Under the pieces are notes generated by a model that did no database searches, had not been told where the DNA came from, and was given only the letters and a program-made list of their open reading frames with translations. DNA of 64,000 bases from a virus: IMG/VR virus record IMGVR_UViG_3300013094_000019, positions 1-64,000 of that record; one strand, written 5' to 3'. The translations under genes and the position numbers were made by a program. Positions 38,901-46,468 of this stretch are shown piece after piece. Numbering within the stretch: position 1 is the first letter of the stretch; every line of letters starts with the position of its first letter.

Positions 38901-41900
38901 TATCATAAGTTATAGTGCCCTGGGCAACACCGGCATCGTACGGACTAAGTATATTTCCTTGACTGTCAACAGGAATGTGTTTAATTAACCAAGGACGAAT
39001 AAATTTCGTAATTACATAAGGTGCAGCAGATGGATCTCTAACTACACCATTGGCAATATCTTGCCATAAAACTAAATTATCACTAGTATATGGTGCAGGT
39101 CCATATACTGAATTCCACCATACAGGTTCGATGGTAAATCCTAACATTTCCCAAGGACATAAGTTAGGACGGTCTGTGTCAAACAACCAACGATAAATTC
39201 CTCTCCAATAACCTGGAACTGGTCGGCCATCGGGAGCATAATGACCTTTATAATTAAAAGTTAATGGGTTATTTCTATCAAAACTTAATGGAGTTGTAAA
39301 ATCTTTATCAACTAGTGTAGCCCATTTATAAAAATATGGTGCAAGTATTTCATTAAATTCATCTAAAGTATAGTCTGTGTTTCTAGTATACCCGGGAATT
39401 AGATCATGTATATCAAATATTGTTGGATCATATTTTACTTTGATATTATTGAAAATTCTTTTTTCTAATTCTAAAATTAAATTATCTCTATAATCACCGT
39501 AAGCAAGTATTTGACTACCATCATGCCCCTGGATTACCATCACAGGGTTAATTAAACTAGTATCTAGGTACAATTTAGGTTCATAAGCCGGCCAAATTCC
39601 TAATTTAGTAGGAGTCTCTGGAACGAATGATCCATCAGTATTTTCATACTCGAATATTGAAATTATGTCGCCTGCTTGCAAATTTACAGAATCGGTAATA
39701 ATAACAAATCCTTGATTATCAAAGGTATAATCTCGTCCATGTATTAATTGATTTTTATTCTGATAAATCAATACCGATTTAGAAGATAATGAATCTAAAT
39801 TAAAAACTGCACTTAGTGGATAAGTTTTTGTCCTGCCATCTAAAACTGTAATATCAGTTTTTATACTAGCTCCATAAGGAACCATATCACTAAAATAGTA
39901 AGGTCCAGTATTAGATTTAGTGGAATTAATTTTTCCTAGAATTAAATCTACTAAAGAAATTGTGTCAGTATCAATACCGATGTTTTCAGCAACTGTTATA
40001 AAGTTTCTTTTAAAAATATTATAATCATTCTGCGACTTTTCAATTGCTTTGATAATGTTAGTATCTTGATTTGTTACATGATACAATCCAAGACTTAACG
40101 GTCCGCTATGCTGTACAAATTTTGTACCATAAGTAGATAGATTAGCAATGTCTCTTAAATTACTAGTACCAGGGAACACCCCGACAAAACCAGAAATATT
40201 GTCAACAATCGAACCAACATGATCTATCACTTCTCCTAAAGTAAATGTATCAATATTACTGTTTAAAGGATTATTTTGTAAATTTAAAGGTATCTCATAA
40301 TACCCTTTATCATTTATAGGTTGGGCAGAAAATGCTCTTATTGTAAGAACATCAGTAGTTAATATATCTGTGTTTAGTACAACTGTTTTAAATGTAGTAC
40401 CACTCGCAATCGTCCAATTTTCCGAACCTAATCGTGTACCATTAATATAAATTTTTACAATTAGATCATCTAAATTATTAACGTCATCAAAAATATCAAT
40501 TATAAAATTATTTACTAATCCTGAATTTTTATAAATGCGTATTGCAGCTTGGGTAACTGGTATACTGGTAATTTGCCAGCCATTAATGTATTCTGCAGAT
40601 CCGTCAAGTGATGTTCTGATGAGATATCCGGTATCAACATTTTTACTAACAATAGTATTATTCAATTTGTATGTAAATGAATCTTGTGCTAGATTAAAAT
40701 TAAAAACTATATCACCAATATTGTCTATATTTTTGTATTTTATAGGAAAACCTAGAGCAGAGTCTGTAGTTCCTGTTGACGAAACTGCATAAGAAAATAA
40801 TTTTGTTCCGGCAAATGTAGATCCGGTATATGTTGTTATATCAGAGAATTTAATTTTATTTTTGTCAACAATATCAAATAATGGTTGTTGATTAACTGTA
40901 TTTTTCTGTTGTGCTAAAATCCAAACTGATCCATCAAACCAGTAAGTTTGTCCTTGATTAGATACACCCTGTTTTACTAAAACACAATTATCTTCTAATG
41001 GAGTATCTACCAATGTTAAATGGATTTGGTTGGATCCTTCGATGTTTAAATAATTTACTTGGAATATTTTATTTTTTACAAACAAATCAGTATCTGCTGT
41101 AAATAAAATCCGTTGTCCGTTTGCGACTGCTATACCGTCTATATAGTAGCCTAATTTTCCTTCTACATAACTAAAAACATCTGTAGTTGTAGTATCTATC
41201 AAATCAACATCGGCTAATGCTTTAGTACCAAAATTGTACAATCTTATATTTGGTTCAAATTCTATAATAGGTCTAATCGCTCGACTTGCCTGATCTAAAT
41301 TAGGAATATCCCCATTAGCTTCTGCAGCCAAAGTTATTACATCCTTATGGAACCAACGGTTAAATCTTGACCAAGGATTTTGATCTCTACTAGATCTATT
41401 AATTACGATGTAATCATTTGTTCCAGCATAAGAAGTTGCATCACTGAAAGGTTGTGTATCAAATCCTCCGCTATCAAACGGCACAGGATCTGCAGCTGTA
41501 AAGGGTTTTATAATTTCTAGCAAGTCCGAAGATACAAGAGATATACTTGTCCCTACTCCTTCAACATAATAAGTACCAGACGAATAATTACTCGGTGTAA
41601 TAGTTCCTTCGAAAGCTACCTTCATACCGTTACTTAAAGAAATTCCCGAAGGTAAAGTATAATTCTTCTTTCCTAATATATCCTTTTCAACGTCTAAACT
41701 AGAGTTATCTGTTATTGGAAGAACTAAAATCAATCCGCCAGCATTAGCATCATTATTACTCAAATAATACAATTGGCTAGGAGCATCTTCTGGAACTGAG
41801 AAGGTTAATGTACCTACCTCAACACCATTATTAGTTATTAGCTCAGATTCATTATAAAAATCTAAGTTACCGGCAGTTCTAGATGTTTTTATTGCAAAAG

Positions 41901-42519
41901 GATTTCCAGGACTATTAACTTCAAATTTATATGTCTGCCCTTTGTATAAAGTAATTGTAGGATTAGGTGTTAGACCATCAGGTGTAAAGACATACTGATA
42001 GTTGCCGCCTTCGTCAACTAGATTAACAGTATAGGTACTAACTATATTTTTTTGTTGCCCTGAAATTTTAACAACATCCGGGCCATATGGTAACCAATAA
42101 TAGTTTTGAAAATTAACAAACTTATCCCAGTCGATATGCGGATCCCAAGAATACATTTCTTGTTTGTTTAGTCTAGCATGGTTACTAGTATTACTTCCAA
42201 AGACTGTTAGTTGATTAATGTAATCCTGATAATCTTTAAGAAAAGTAACATTACCTAATGTATCTTTTATAACTAACCCAGGTTCAAGTTGATAATTTTG
42301 TCTTGTTTGGTCAACTGCTGCCACATAGACATCTTTACCAGTCGATGCTTTTGCATTTTCTCTACCTATAAAACCATTTATTTTTTTAGCCGTACCAGAC
42401 TGCATTAACTGGTCTAAGGTAGCAGTTAAAAACTTTTTATTTGCATCCGATTGATAGATGCGAGGAATTATAGTTGAGCTGGCAAAATTATTGCCATTTT
42501 GATTAGTTTGATCAGCCAT
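26947..42519 (-). CDS. giant virion structural protein (5190 aa)
   Basis: One uninterrupted frame of 15.6 kb encodes about 5190 residues. The N-terminus (IIPRIYQSDANKKFLTATLDQLMQ; NFQNYYWLPYGPDVV) is of a type annotated as virion structural protein in T4-like marine phages. Residues about 2150-2740 look like an integrin/FG-GAP-type beta-propeller (GFGSSVAISQQGNILATTS; LSPDSIWLAVGVPS; IDLSSDAKWLAIGSPYD). Several GxGYxxxPxV..GGGTGAxA repeats lie around 2350-2480, 3220 and 3580. The second half is full of short beta-rich, adhesin-like repeats. Its place after gp6 equals T4 gene 7, so a baseplate-peripheral or fibre-network role is plausible. No intein or frameshift was seen. It overlaps gp6 by 8 bases. 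Confidence 0.85.
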   Translation of the reverse strand: MADQTNQNGNNFASSTIIPRIYQSDANKKFLTATLDQLMQSGTAKKINGFIGRENAKASTGKDVYVAAVDQTRQNYQLEPGLVIKDTLGNVTFLKDYQDYINQLTVFGSNTSNHARLNKQEMYSWDPHIDWDKFVNFQNYYWLPYGPDVVKISGQQKNIVSTYTVNLVDEGGNYQYVFTPDGLTPNPTITLYKGQTYKFEVNSPGNPFAIKTSRTAGNLDFYNESELITNNGVEVGTLTFSVPEDAPSQLYYLSNNDANAGGLILVLPITDNSSLDVEKDILGKKNYTLPSGISLSNGMKVAFEGTITPSNYSSGTYYVEGVGTSISLVSSDLLEIIKPFTAADPVPFDSGGFDTQPFSDATSYAGTNDYIVINRSSRDQNPWSRFNRWFHKDVITLAAEANGDIPNLDQASRAIRPIIEFEPNIRLYNFGTKALADVDLIDTTTTDVFSYVEGKLGYYIDGIAVANGQRILFTADTDLFVKNKIFQVNYLNIEGSNQIHLTLVDTPLEDNCVLVKQGVSNQGQTYWFDGSVWILAQQKNTVNQQPLFDIVDKNKIKFSDITTYTGSTFAGTKLFSYAVSSTGTTDSALGFPIKYKNIDNIGDIVFNFNLAQDSFTYKLNNTIVSKNVDTGYLIRTSLDGSAEYINGWQITSIPVTQAAIRIYKNSGLVNNFIIDIFDDVNNLDDLIVKIYINGTRLGSENWTIASGTTFKTVVLNTDILTTDVLTIRAFSAQPINDKGYYEIPLNLQNNPLNSNIDTFTLGEVIDHVGSIVDNISGFVGVFPGTSNLRDIANLSTYGTKFVQHSGPLSLGLYHVTNQDTNIIKAIEKSQNDYNIFKRNFITVAENIGIDTDTISLVDLILGKINSTKSNTGPYYFSDMVPYGASIKTDITVLDGRTKTYPLSAVFNLDSLSSKSVLIYQNKNQLIHGRDYTFDNQGFVIITDSVNLQAGDIISIFEYENTDGSFVPETPTKLGIWPAYEPKLYLDTSLINPVMVIQGHDGSQILAYGDYRDNLILELEKRIFNNIKVKYDPTIFDIHDLIPGYTRNTDYTLDEFNEILAPYFYKWATLVDKDFTTPLSFDRNNPLTFNYKGHYAPDGRPVPGYWRGIYRWLFDTDRPNLCPWEMLGFTIEPVWWNSVYGPAPYTSDNLVLWQDIANGVVRDPSAAPYVITKFIRPWLIKHIPVDSQGNILSPYDAGVAQGTITYDTAGDYIFGDVSPVEAAWRRGSYYPFAVLLASLLLQPAKTIGTLLDRSRIVRNLSGQLVYSDTDNRINPGSIELPGLYNSISTTRTAGIINYAINYVLGDSVIKYNSYAYDLSNINTNLTYRIGAFTSKDQFNIILDSRTPLSTSSSVFVPQENYDIVLNSSSPITKINYSGVIVTKLTDGYTVSGYILTNPYFEYYDYQGTGISVNVGGVSHSYLVWHPKQTYAPGNIIQYNGQYYSVLSLHTTIEIFQSQYYSVLGALPVTGGVNAYFKNTWDKSKVIKVPYGTKYSHIQDVVDFLLGYGEYLKDQGFIFDEYNNNLNAISNWETSTKEFMFWTTQNWSTGIDKWQEWSPTQTINYNSIVRYDGDYYQALQTIQPGDATPNTNSHYIKLDGLSTVGSSVISLSPAANKITFNVPLAVVDDITNQFNGYGIYKVDGTEFDFQSLSSFRNGNIVTYTPDNNDGIYGATFYLIQQEQIVIIDNSTMFGDIIYNPETGYRQERLKISSYVTVGWYGGFDVPGFIIDRAQIKNWESYQDYSLGDIVLYQQFYYTANKFLSGSQSFEVTASNGSANWIRLKSKPQPKLIPNWTYKATQFTDFYSLGGDNFDTNQRSVAQHLIGYQKRQYLNDIIQDDVSEFKFYQGMIYEKGTQNVLNKLFDVLSSDNLESLNFYEEWAVRVGQYGSSNAFNEIEFILDESKFITTPQGFELLPSVTQSYKDFIIRLSPKDIYLPPSSYDSNPWPLITNYQSFLRSAGYARLDEVAVTLNSLSDITSQNINNFNEGDYVWCGFENISWNIYRLVRTNIRVSNILYSNSVLTISTTKDLGSIVAGSYIGLKETGIVDINGTYVNSFDGFYQVSSVTNSTMTINVSLPKQPSNPFTGQADIVLFTFLSHRASSIDVLDQVVTPDLKSGELAWTDDNGNGLWSTWQNNPVYDAFEVASPSTSTGLGFGSSVAISQQGNILATTSNSGELIIYTKINSNAPWQIKQGIFIPSGLIAPYTLALSPDSIWLAVGVPSAANGQGTVLLYEQDSNKIFNLKDTVVSPNPTNGENFGSNIQFRQTSPASSNNYKYYTLFVGASGHGSGTGIVYTIDYQQVIQASAIYDPSNSSDGAVTNIIVTNPGQHYSTNPPPTVYITAPTGNVRSQATASATTAIVSATVYSTIDSNGIKLYYGGSGYNLGDKLKINGGVTSGSYAILEVVDVNLDPGSTQYAVGGIKSVVVNSYGNYIAFPSGIVPTTNLTGSGSGAEFLLDTGVISVQITNPGNGYSQPPTIRFLGGGAGAEAYGLIGTAVVLSSVSGIAPGMIISGTGFVSGQKVLQTINSSSTVILSGAPDSTPSGVMNFIIPEWNHAGIGSIIAPSGIGFGASLKSCLSTLVVSAPGSYGIAGKVFVYTNIDSGYTSPSLITNNIQYFGSSIDLSSDAKWLAIGSPYDSDTYLNQGSVNVYNLSNLTTVYQRILSNKAEKNELFGIKLGWMNNNQTLAIYSAGADSVVDETFDGNSTKFDSAFTKFRITILGDGRVDIYDKYNKNYIFSESLANIADIDSSSGTPTYTGRNSAYGSGFTVGTNIVVVGAPSAIVNHVLQGRIFSYSKAPKVLSWKILHTEIAKTDLTKIKRAFIYNRVSNKVVTYLDVIDPLQGKIPGPAEQEITYKTFYDPALYSVSDVTGVNVNPGQAWGKAQVGTLWWDLRTAKFIDSHDDDIIYRTSSWATLFPGASIDIYEWVQTTYTPSQWNALADTIAGLAVNISGQSLYDNNTYCLVKKYDNISKTIKNIYYFWVKNKAVVPKLPNRTIPASGVAQLIGKPETYGYSFLALTGSNSFSLFLNDVKTTVKGTNSVLSVQYWTIDNPKTANIHRQYAIINDNPNTILPSKIEQKWFDSLCGKDQNDNDVPDISLPLKLQYGVEFKPRQSMFVNRIEALKQLIEQVNRYLITYEVVNQRDISPLNSYDTPPVYSGANNTLFVPSGLFDTVIDTDAELVFINVGNFTKPTLQPIIVNGRITGVTIVDPGFGYFQSPYIEVMGTGTGAKIKTVVTNRKITGVEVLSTGAGYDSSTSLILRNYCVLVLNDSQANNTWSICSYDTTSQTWSRIQTQRYDVRNYWSKVDWYASGYNSFTGIDYSVNTFSDLNNLTTNIGQIVKIKNTSQGGWILLEKFASANSADWTQSYKTIAVENGTIQFSSGLYNFSNTVYGFDGALYDGADFDNSASTELRIILNTIKNNILIDDLKQNYLDLFFYSVRYILSEQIEVDWIFKTSFVKAQHNVGALNQPVNYQPDNLPDFQNYIAEVKPYRTKIREYVSDYTYTDPTNSASIDFDLPPMYENGKIVPVQATVQDGQIIVDNVAIDSSDPRYYWKQNAGYKVINLVIVDGGHGYQSEPIVEFVSNSGTGAQARAFIANGSLRNIILTNTDAYGASGNGYLSAPLVVLNGGLIDGGKPARVVAIIGDSPVRSINVGIKFDRTTYGYFITQLTETETFISNGTQLQFPLKWSPNIVLGTNTVTIDGQPALRNTYTLTTVESTSKGYRSYTGLLTFLSNVTKNAVIEITYTKNWNLLNAADRIQYYYNPTSGMPGKDLAQLMTGIDYGGVAVTGIGFDVSYGWDSAPYYSDTWDNSQVSFNDYAVIVGAGNHLITLPYVPPGGTELNIYYKKWYVETHTSTGVETTFTYNIRVQTPQITATLIKPLSSSSFTNIGGSNILTLSDTNGIELNDIVAITPTSANSLLLETYVSNISGNTVTLSVNDPNTGLPTPSVLYNTQNSSNSIAFDTSYVLATATTSAGNTITLNSTPITANYVSGGAYVNGTYTLVLTNVTGTLLVGQTIIGNGYLASQNVQITSVTNTISNGIAGAIITVSGTYHSVPNVAPAQFVFSPLSIGQPVAFNSSFANIVAGTLYYILSITGNTITVSASPFTDPTQATPFVVGAPVITLSSTSSITNLITVNDTSTLRAGTTIIPTITLGGMIQGTPYYVNSVINSTTFNISVQPFSGVVFQLTDTNSQNVTINVGISSQLLRLQLTLENTANIPLGALITGIGFNGISSNTQVVAINNSTNTITLSKNITQNILSGSVVSFSYAIPLNSSATFTRTIPNVIPKFDITGKGVITLSSPLAAGTVVSIASYLNDVRLDDPNYGTNLQTNTNAVMNTVFADSINSTITIPASFTVNDGDEFIVRQSTSDGTVNLQTNDYDTAISGGDLTYGTATGLLADDIILDGDNLISTVNSSAPEEVIPGQVFDTLAIKVFEKPTTATALIRTDNYLADGSTTIFAISQTPNSKAAVIVKTILAGVQTILTSGTDFSVDYRNKQIILTNAPALHTLVSIVSIGFNGANILDIDYFVADGVRAEYVTNVTWRPNVTSIVYVDGVELPYEIFQTDNTYVSPNLIGIRFGKVPSLQSLINFVIVDGVDQTFSIVNKQNIVPDGSTTVFNLNNIVGNSLPAETNMLVRVGQNILTAPTTSYFTLSVGQTVYVLDPNRVAPNSISAQDIVVTIGTITLTPGIDYYLDISGVSVDIFESVLGKYSGKTMVISARTDAGYLYIPPTGIFAPQIKFAVPPSVGAEVEVISYYNHDILNIERSTISATALSALTPNTPAYYKLNGILGGIIPLDRSVIDENYVWVIKNGKLLTPNVDYVLYGGNQNIRLGTPSIVSDQFTIITFGGTIVSNGVAYMQFKDMLNRTVYKRLSLNKQTTLVNDLFPTDLTITVVDASNFDIPNVSSNKPGIIEIRGERIEYFTLNGNVLGQLRRGTLGTGTPAIHKAGSYVQDIGSGSTIPYIDTITTDQTVSDGTSVVNTTFVPSIIPSFNTQHNYDSVEVFVGGYDVTSEWASGANYVVGTIVTVGPYQYRCITAHTSSTNFASDSANWVFFIGNIRLKKNSYAVFNVNQAPYSPEGDVTFPADFTVDGISAQVTLTNLLTPGTGVTVIKMTGVDFDGKKTVNILNDNGAVAQFIKATPAVWYTGIQNYGYKYVLKDTFDNIFDTFDETNLTFDQGK

Positions 42520-45500
42520 TTAAAGATCCGTATGCTGTGCTTAAAATAATTTGACTTGATGCTGTCGTCGACATTGTTGCCTGGGTTGGAATTGCTTTAA
42601 TGCCGGTAGCGGTTATGCCTGTGACTATCTCAATATCATTAACTGTTGCTGTACTAATAAACAATTGGTCACCGTTACATGTAATTTCAAATAAGCTACC
42701 AAAGTTGCTAGTCCCTTGTCTTGGTACAATAATAAACATGGTAATATCAGGACTTAGTTTATTCATCACATAAGTTGAAAGTTCGGTGAAATAGAATGTA
42801 TCTCCAAAATCCCAATTATTAACAGAGAAAAACTCATTAATAGCTGTAATAATTCTTGATTTGACATCATTAGCAGATACTACCTGTTCAGGATTAATAA
42901 TTACTTGGAAACTTGCTTGTAATTCAGATGCGGCAGTTTGTCCAAACAATTGAACATAGGTAACAGGATGATAAACTATGTCATCGCTAATACTCTTAAT
43001 TAGATTTAAATTAGGACTTAATAAATCATACAATTCATCGGTACCAGGGGGCAACGGTTCAGTTTGTATTGCTCCGGCCACCCATTGTCTAAATTGAGTA
43101 TCATAATTTTGTGTTAGCACATAGATATCGACAATATTACTTGCGCCCGGATCCACCCTGCTCTCGTAGTCGGCATTATGGATATATTGGAATTTTAAAT
43201 TATCTCGTCCTACAAAAACTTTATAATCTAATGTGGGATTTAGTGTTGCTGTTGCTAAATGTAATTTGAAAGTTGTATCACTGTCAGGATAATAAAAGTA
43301 CTGCCCATCAGTATATGATGTTAGTGACTGTAATGGATTATTGGTAGTAATTATTATTACCTGTCCTGTATTTGCGACATATTGATAATCTTCCTGCCCA
43401 TCTGTTACAGAATATTTTTGTTGTAAAATATAAGTCGGTTCGACCGGGCTTCCGCCATAAACAATATTGTAAAAAGTTTCTGGATTATCTACGCCCTGAT
43501 TACTATCTGTTTGATTGAAACCAACTACTAATTTAGTGTTATCAACAAATCCATCAATGCCTATATATTCGCTTATAATTTGCCAAGGTTGGTCGATGGT
43601 AAAACTATTGGTACTAAATGGTTGTTTATTGATATTGAGAACTGTAATCCCATCTTTTACTACTGTGTTTGATACATTGTTATATATTTTTTTACTGCCA
43701 TCAAAATAAAAATTAATCTGATTAGCACTTTCAAAAATATAACGCTGTTCTCTAATCTTAACTGTATAACTTATTTTATCTGTAGAAAATAATAATAGCC
43801 AGCTAGCATCTAGTTGTTTATTAGCATTATTCCCTTGGAAATTTAAACTAAATGCATCATTAGAATCAAGGTTAGTGTCAATAATTATTTGCCACGATTG
43901 CGAATAAGTGTTAAATGTCAAACCAAAAGTCTGGTATGATGCTATTAAATTAATGATAGTGTTTACTGTATAACTATCTATAACTGTTGCCCATGCAGGT
44001 ATAATTGCTGATACGATTGCATTGGTTGGAATTTTTTTATTCAATGTCACTGGTCCGAGACCGGTAACAGTTTTAGTAGTTGTTCCATCGCCGACAACTC
44101 CTACTATTTCTGACCATAGCACTTGTGTTGCATTGTCAGGTAATCCACTATTTGGAATAGTTGTAATAGAATTATAATTTGTAGTATCAAAGTAAGTTCC
44201 AGCTGGTGCTGTAAATTTTACCAATGATCCAATCTGTGCATAATATAGTGTACTAGTTGAGTTAGTTCCTATTTTTGCAGGTAGATTAGCTATGGTTGAT
44301 AAAAAATATCCAGTAGTACTATTACTATCACTAGTGACAGTCGTCCATACACTTGGCGATGTGTTATTAATTTTAAAATTAGAATAAAAGAAATTCTTTA
44401 AATTTGTATCTGCTAAAATATTAAAAATGTCATTGTAAATAATACCTTGTATATCGGTCTGTGTTACGAATGAAAATAAGAATTCATTCAAATAATATTC
44501 TGTATACAAGGCACCATCAGTACCAAAGAGTGTAGTACTTGAATATTTTCCAGTAGGATCTATTAAATCAAAGTACCTACTAATTCCGCTCGATGTCCTG
44601 TTTATTGCTTTTACTTTGACAACCTGTGTACTTGCAGCCAGAGGATTTATATTATAATCCTCGCCTGTAATCATCCTGTCTTGTGTATAATAAGTTTGCG
44701 GTGCATTTGTTTTTATACTGGCATTTGATTCAGATGTCGTGGCATTTACTACAGAACTAGCAAGGCTTAAATTTAATGTTAAAGTTTGTTGCTGGTTACT
44801 TGCACTAAGATATGGTATAGAAATTGAGACATTCCTAATATCTCGGGCATTAATGATATAACTTAAACCGTTACTAACGCGATAGTAAACTTTGAATGTA
44901 CCTAATGGTAGGTTACCAAATATTCCATCACTAAACTGTAATGCTACTGCATCATTGGCTTGAGTAACTACTTGAAATATATTCTTGATATTCTTCTTAA
45001 GACTATTATAGATAATATTATTACCTTGCAAAGCAGGAACTTGTGTCCATAATGTTGATTCGTTTCCGTTAACATCGAGCCCATATAGCCACACATCTGT
45101 ATTATTAATATTATTAGCTGCTATATCTACACTTTCATTACTTGTCGGTTGACTGATAGTGAATGTACCTTGTGTAAGAGTACCTTGTGTGAAATTTAGA
45201 AAAAATCCATTTGTAGGACTTCCGTACCCGTACCCATCATCTCTAAAGATACAAGCTAAATTATTTTTTACTGATGGAGGTTCTTCATAAACATAACTTT
45301 GTCCATTGAATGTAGTACTAGTTACTTCAAAACTCATAGGCTGTCCACCTATAGTTTCAGTAAATGCAAATACCGGCACAGCACCTATATTGCTGTTGAA
45401 TCTGTATTGCTGAGTAGGAATTCCATAAATGGTTGCACTATCTGCAGGGTTCCCAAACTGTTGTCCTGATGGGAACGCTGCATTAATGATTTTAAAAAAT

Positions 45501-45964
45501 TGGTCATACCAATTAGTATTTGCGCTATCATTCCAAAGAATAGTTTGATTAGCAAGATTTCTACCATTGCTATCTAATACAATTTCTGTAGTAGTAACTG
45601 ATGTAACTTTTAGTAGCCCATTAGCAGACATATTTCTTTTAGGATTGTATCCTACAAGATTAGCTAATCTTAAGATGCTTTCCCTTCTTTCTGCTAATTC
45701 TAAAAAATTATCTCGTGCATTGAGATCCACTCTATATGCAATGCTTTGTCCAACAAAAGCTATCAAATCTATAAGAGCTAGGTACTCTGAACTTTCTATG
45801 TAATCGTTAAAATCTTCTGGGTAATTTGTACGAATATAGTCAATCATCGTACGACGCAAATTGTCAAAGTCGTAGCTAGTGAAGTCGGCATTACGGAAAC
45901 TTTGGTAAATTTTGTGCCAATCTTCTGCGGCTAGCAGCGTATTTTGTCGTGTCGTAGAAGTCAT
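42512..45964 (-). CDS. 6: baseplate wedge protein gp6
   Basis: The 1150-residue product matches the T4 gp6 family. The N-terminus has the DFTSYDFDNLRRTMIDYIRTNYPEDFNDYIESSEYLALIDLIAFVGQSIAYRVDLNARDNFLELAERRESILRLANLVGYNPK stretch, which is highly conserved in gp6/baseplate-J-like proteins. gp6 dimers form the inner ring of the baseplate wedges that drives sheath contraction. It is longer than T4 gp6 (660), with extra beta-rich segments in the middle. The gene has its own late promoter core 16 bases upstream and overlaps the giant gene downstream. Confidence 0.93.
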   Translation of the reverse strand: MTSTTRQNTLLAAEDWHKIYQSFRNADFTSYDFDNLRRTMIDYIRTNYPEDFNDYIESSEYLALIDLIAFVGQSIAYRVDLNARDNFLELAERRESILRLANLVGYNPKRNMSANGLLKVTSVTTTEIVLDSNGRNLANQTILWNDSANTNWYDQFFKIINAAFPSGQQFGNPADSATIYGIPTQQYRFNSNIGAVPVFAFTETIGGQPMSFEVTSTTFNGQSYVYEEPPSVKNNLACIFRDDGYGYGSPTNGFFLNFTQGTLTQGTFTISQPTSNESVDIAANNINNTDVWLYGLDVNGNESTLWTQVPALQGNNIIYNSLKKNIKNIFQVVTQANDAVALQFSDGIFGNLPLGTFKVYYRVSNGLSYIINARDIRNVSISIPYLSASNQQQTLTLNLSLASSVVNATTSESNASIKTNAPQTYYTQDRMITGEDYNINPLAASTQVVKVKAINRTSSGISRYFDLIDPTGKYSSTTLFGTDGALYTEYYLNEFLFSFVTQTDIQGIIYNDIFNILADTNLKNFFYSNFKINNTSPSVWTTVTSDSNSTTGYFLSTIANLPAKIGTNSTSTLYYAQIGSLVKFTAPAGTYFDTTNYNSITTIPNSGLPDNATQVLWSEIVGVVGDGTTTKTVTGLGPVTLNKKIPTNAIVSAIIPAWATVIDSYTVNTIINLIASYQTFGLTFNTYSQSWQIIIDTNLDSNDAFSLNFQGNNANKQLDASWLLLFSTDKISYTVKIREQRYIFESANQINFYFDGSKKIYNNVSNTVVKDGITVLNINKQPFSTNSFTIDQPWQIISEYIGIDGFVDNTKLVVGFNQTDSNQGVDNPETFYNIVYGGSPVEPTYILQQKYSVTDGQEDYQYVANTGQVIIITTNNPLQSLTSYTDGQYFYYPDSDTTFKLHLATATLNPTLDYKVFVGRDNLKFQYIHNADYESRVDPGASNIVDIYVLTQNYDTQFRQWVAGAIQTEPLPPGTDELYDLLSPNLNLIKSISDDIVYHPVTYVQLFGQTAASELQASFQVIINPEQVVSANDVKSRIITAINEFFSVNNWDFGDTFYFTELSTYVMNKLSPDITMFIIVPRQGTSNFGSLFEITCNGDQLFISTATVNDIEIVTGITATGIKAIPTQATMSTTASSQIILSTAYGSLNG

Positions 45965-45980
45965 ATTTTATCCTATATCA

Positions 45981-45988
45981 TATTTATT
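45981..45988 (-). promoter_or_regulatory. late promoter core AATAAATA
   Basis: The minus-strand AATAAATA lies 16 bases before the ATG of gp6 at 45964. Confidence 0.62.
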
Positions 45989-46009
45989 TTGTAGAATTTT
46001 CTGTGTATA

Positions 46010-46456
46010 TTATTGTCCTAACAACAAATTATTACTTTGATCAAACTGTAAAGTCAATTGCTCATTTAGGTTATAAGGTTTATATTCTAGCGTGATCTGC
46101 ACTTGTATACCAGTTTCATATGTAGATATCAGTATTTCTTTAGCACTTACTCTAGGATCACTATTAGCAATATATTCAACATTGGTTTTAATTAGATATT
46201 TTAAATCTTCAGTTAATGGCTCGTATAAAAGGTCCCAGATCACACAACCGTAAGTAGCGTTCATTAGCCTTTCGCCCTGTCTTGTGAAGAAATGATTTAG
46301 TATGTCTTGCTTGATCAATTGATAATCAAACAATGAAAAATTAACTGCATCGGCACTTATTGTACTAAATCCTTTATACATACGACCTTGAAGATTTCTA
46401 GGATCGTATGGAGATTTTATTACGATTTTATCGTAGAGATTTGCGTTTGTTGTCAT
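46010..46456 (-). CDS. 25: baseplate wedge protein gp25
   Basis: A 148-residue GPW/gp25-family protein. YKGFSTISADAVNFSLFDYQLIKQDILNHFFTRQGERLMNATYGCVIWDLLYEPL matches the conserved core, including the Arg/Glu of TRQGERLMNPxFG. The C-terminal part (VSAKEILISTYETGIQVQITLEYKPYN) matches the rest. gp25 binds gp6 and starts sheath assembly in contractile systems. It lies between the gp5-like gene and gp6, as expected for wedge/hub clusters. Confidence 0.93.
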   Translation of the reverse strand: MTTNANLYDKIVIKSPYDPRNLQGRMYKGFSTISADAVNFSLFDYQLIKQDILNHFFTRQGERLMNATYGCVIWDLLYEPLTEDLKYLIKTNVEYIANSDPRVSAKEILISTYETGIQVQITLEYKPYNLNEQLTLQFDQSNNLLLGQ

Positions 46457-46468
46457 AATTATTTCCTA

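Noticed and set aside
26947-42519. Intein or frameshift in the giant protein
   Set aside because: The frame is continuous and no intein splice-junction pattern (Cys/Ser start with a terminal His-Asn followed by Cys/Ser/Thr in an inserted block) stood out.
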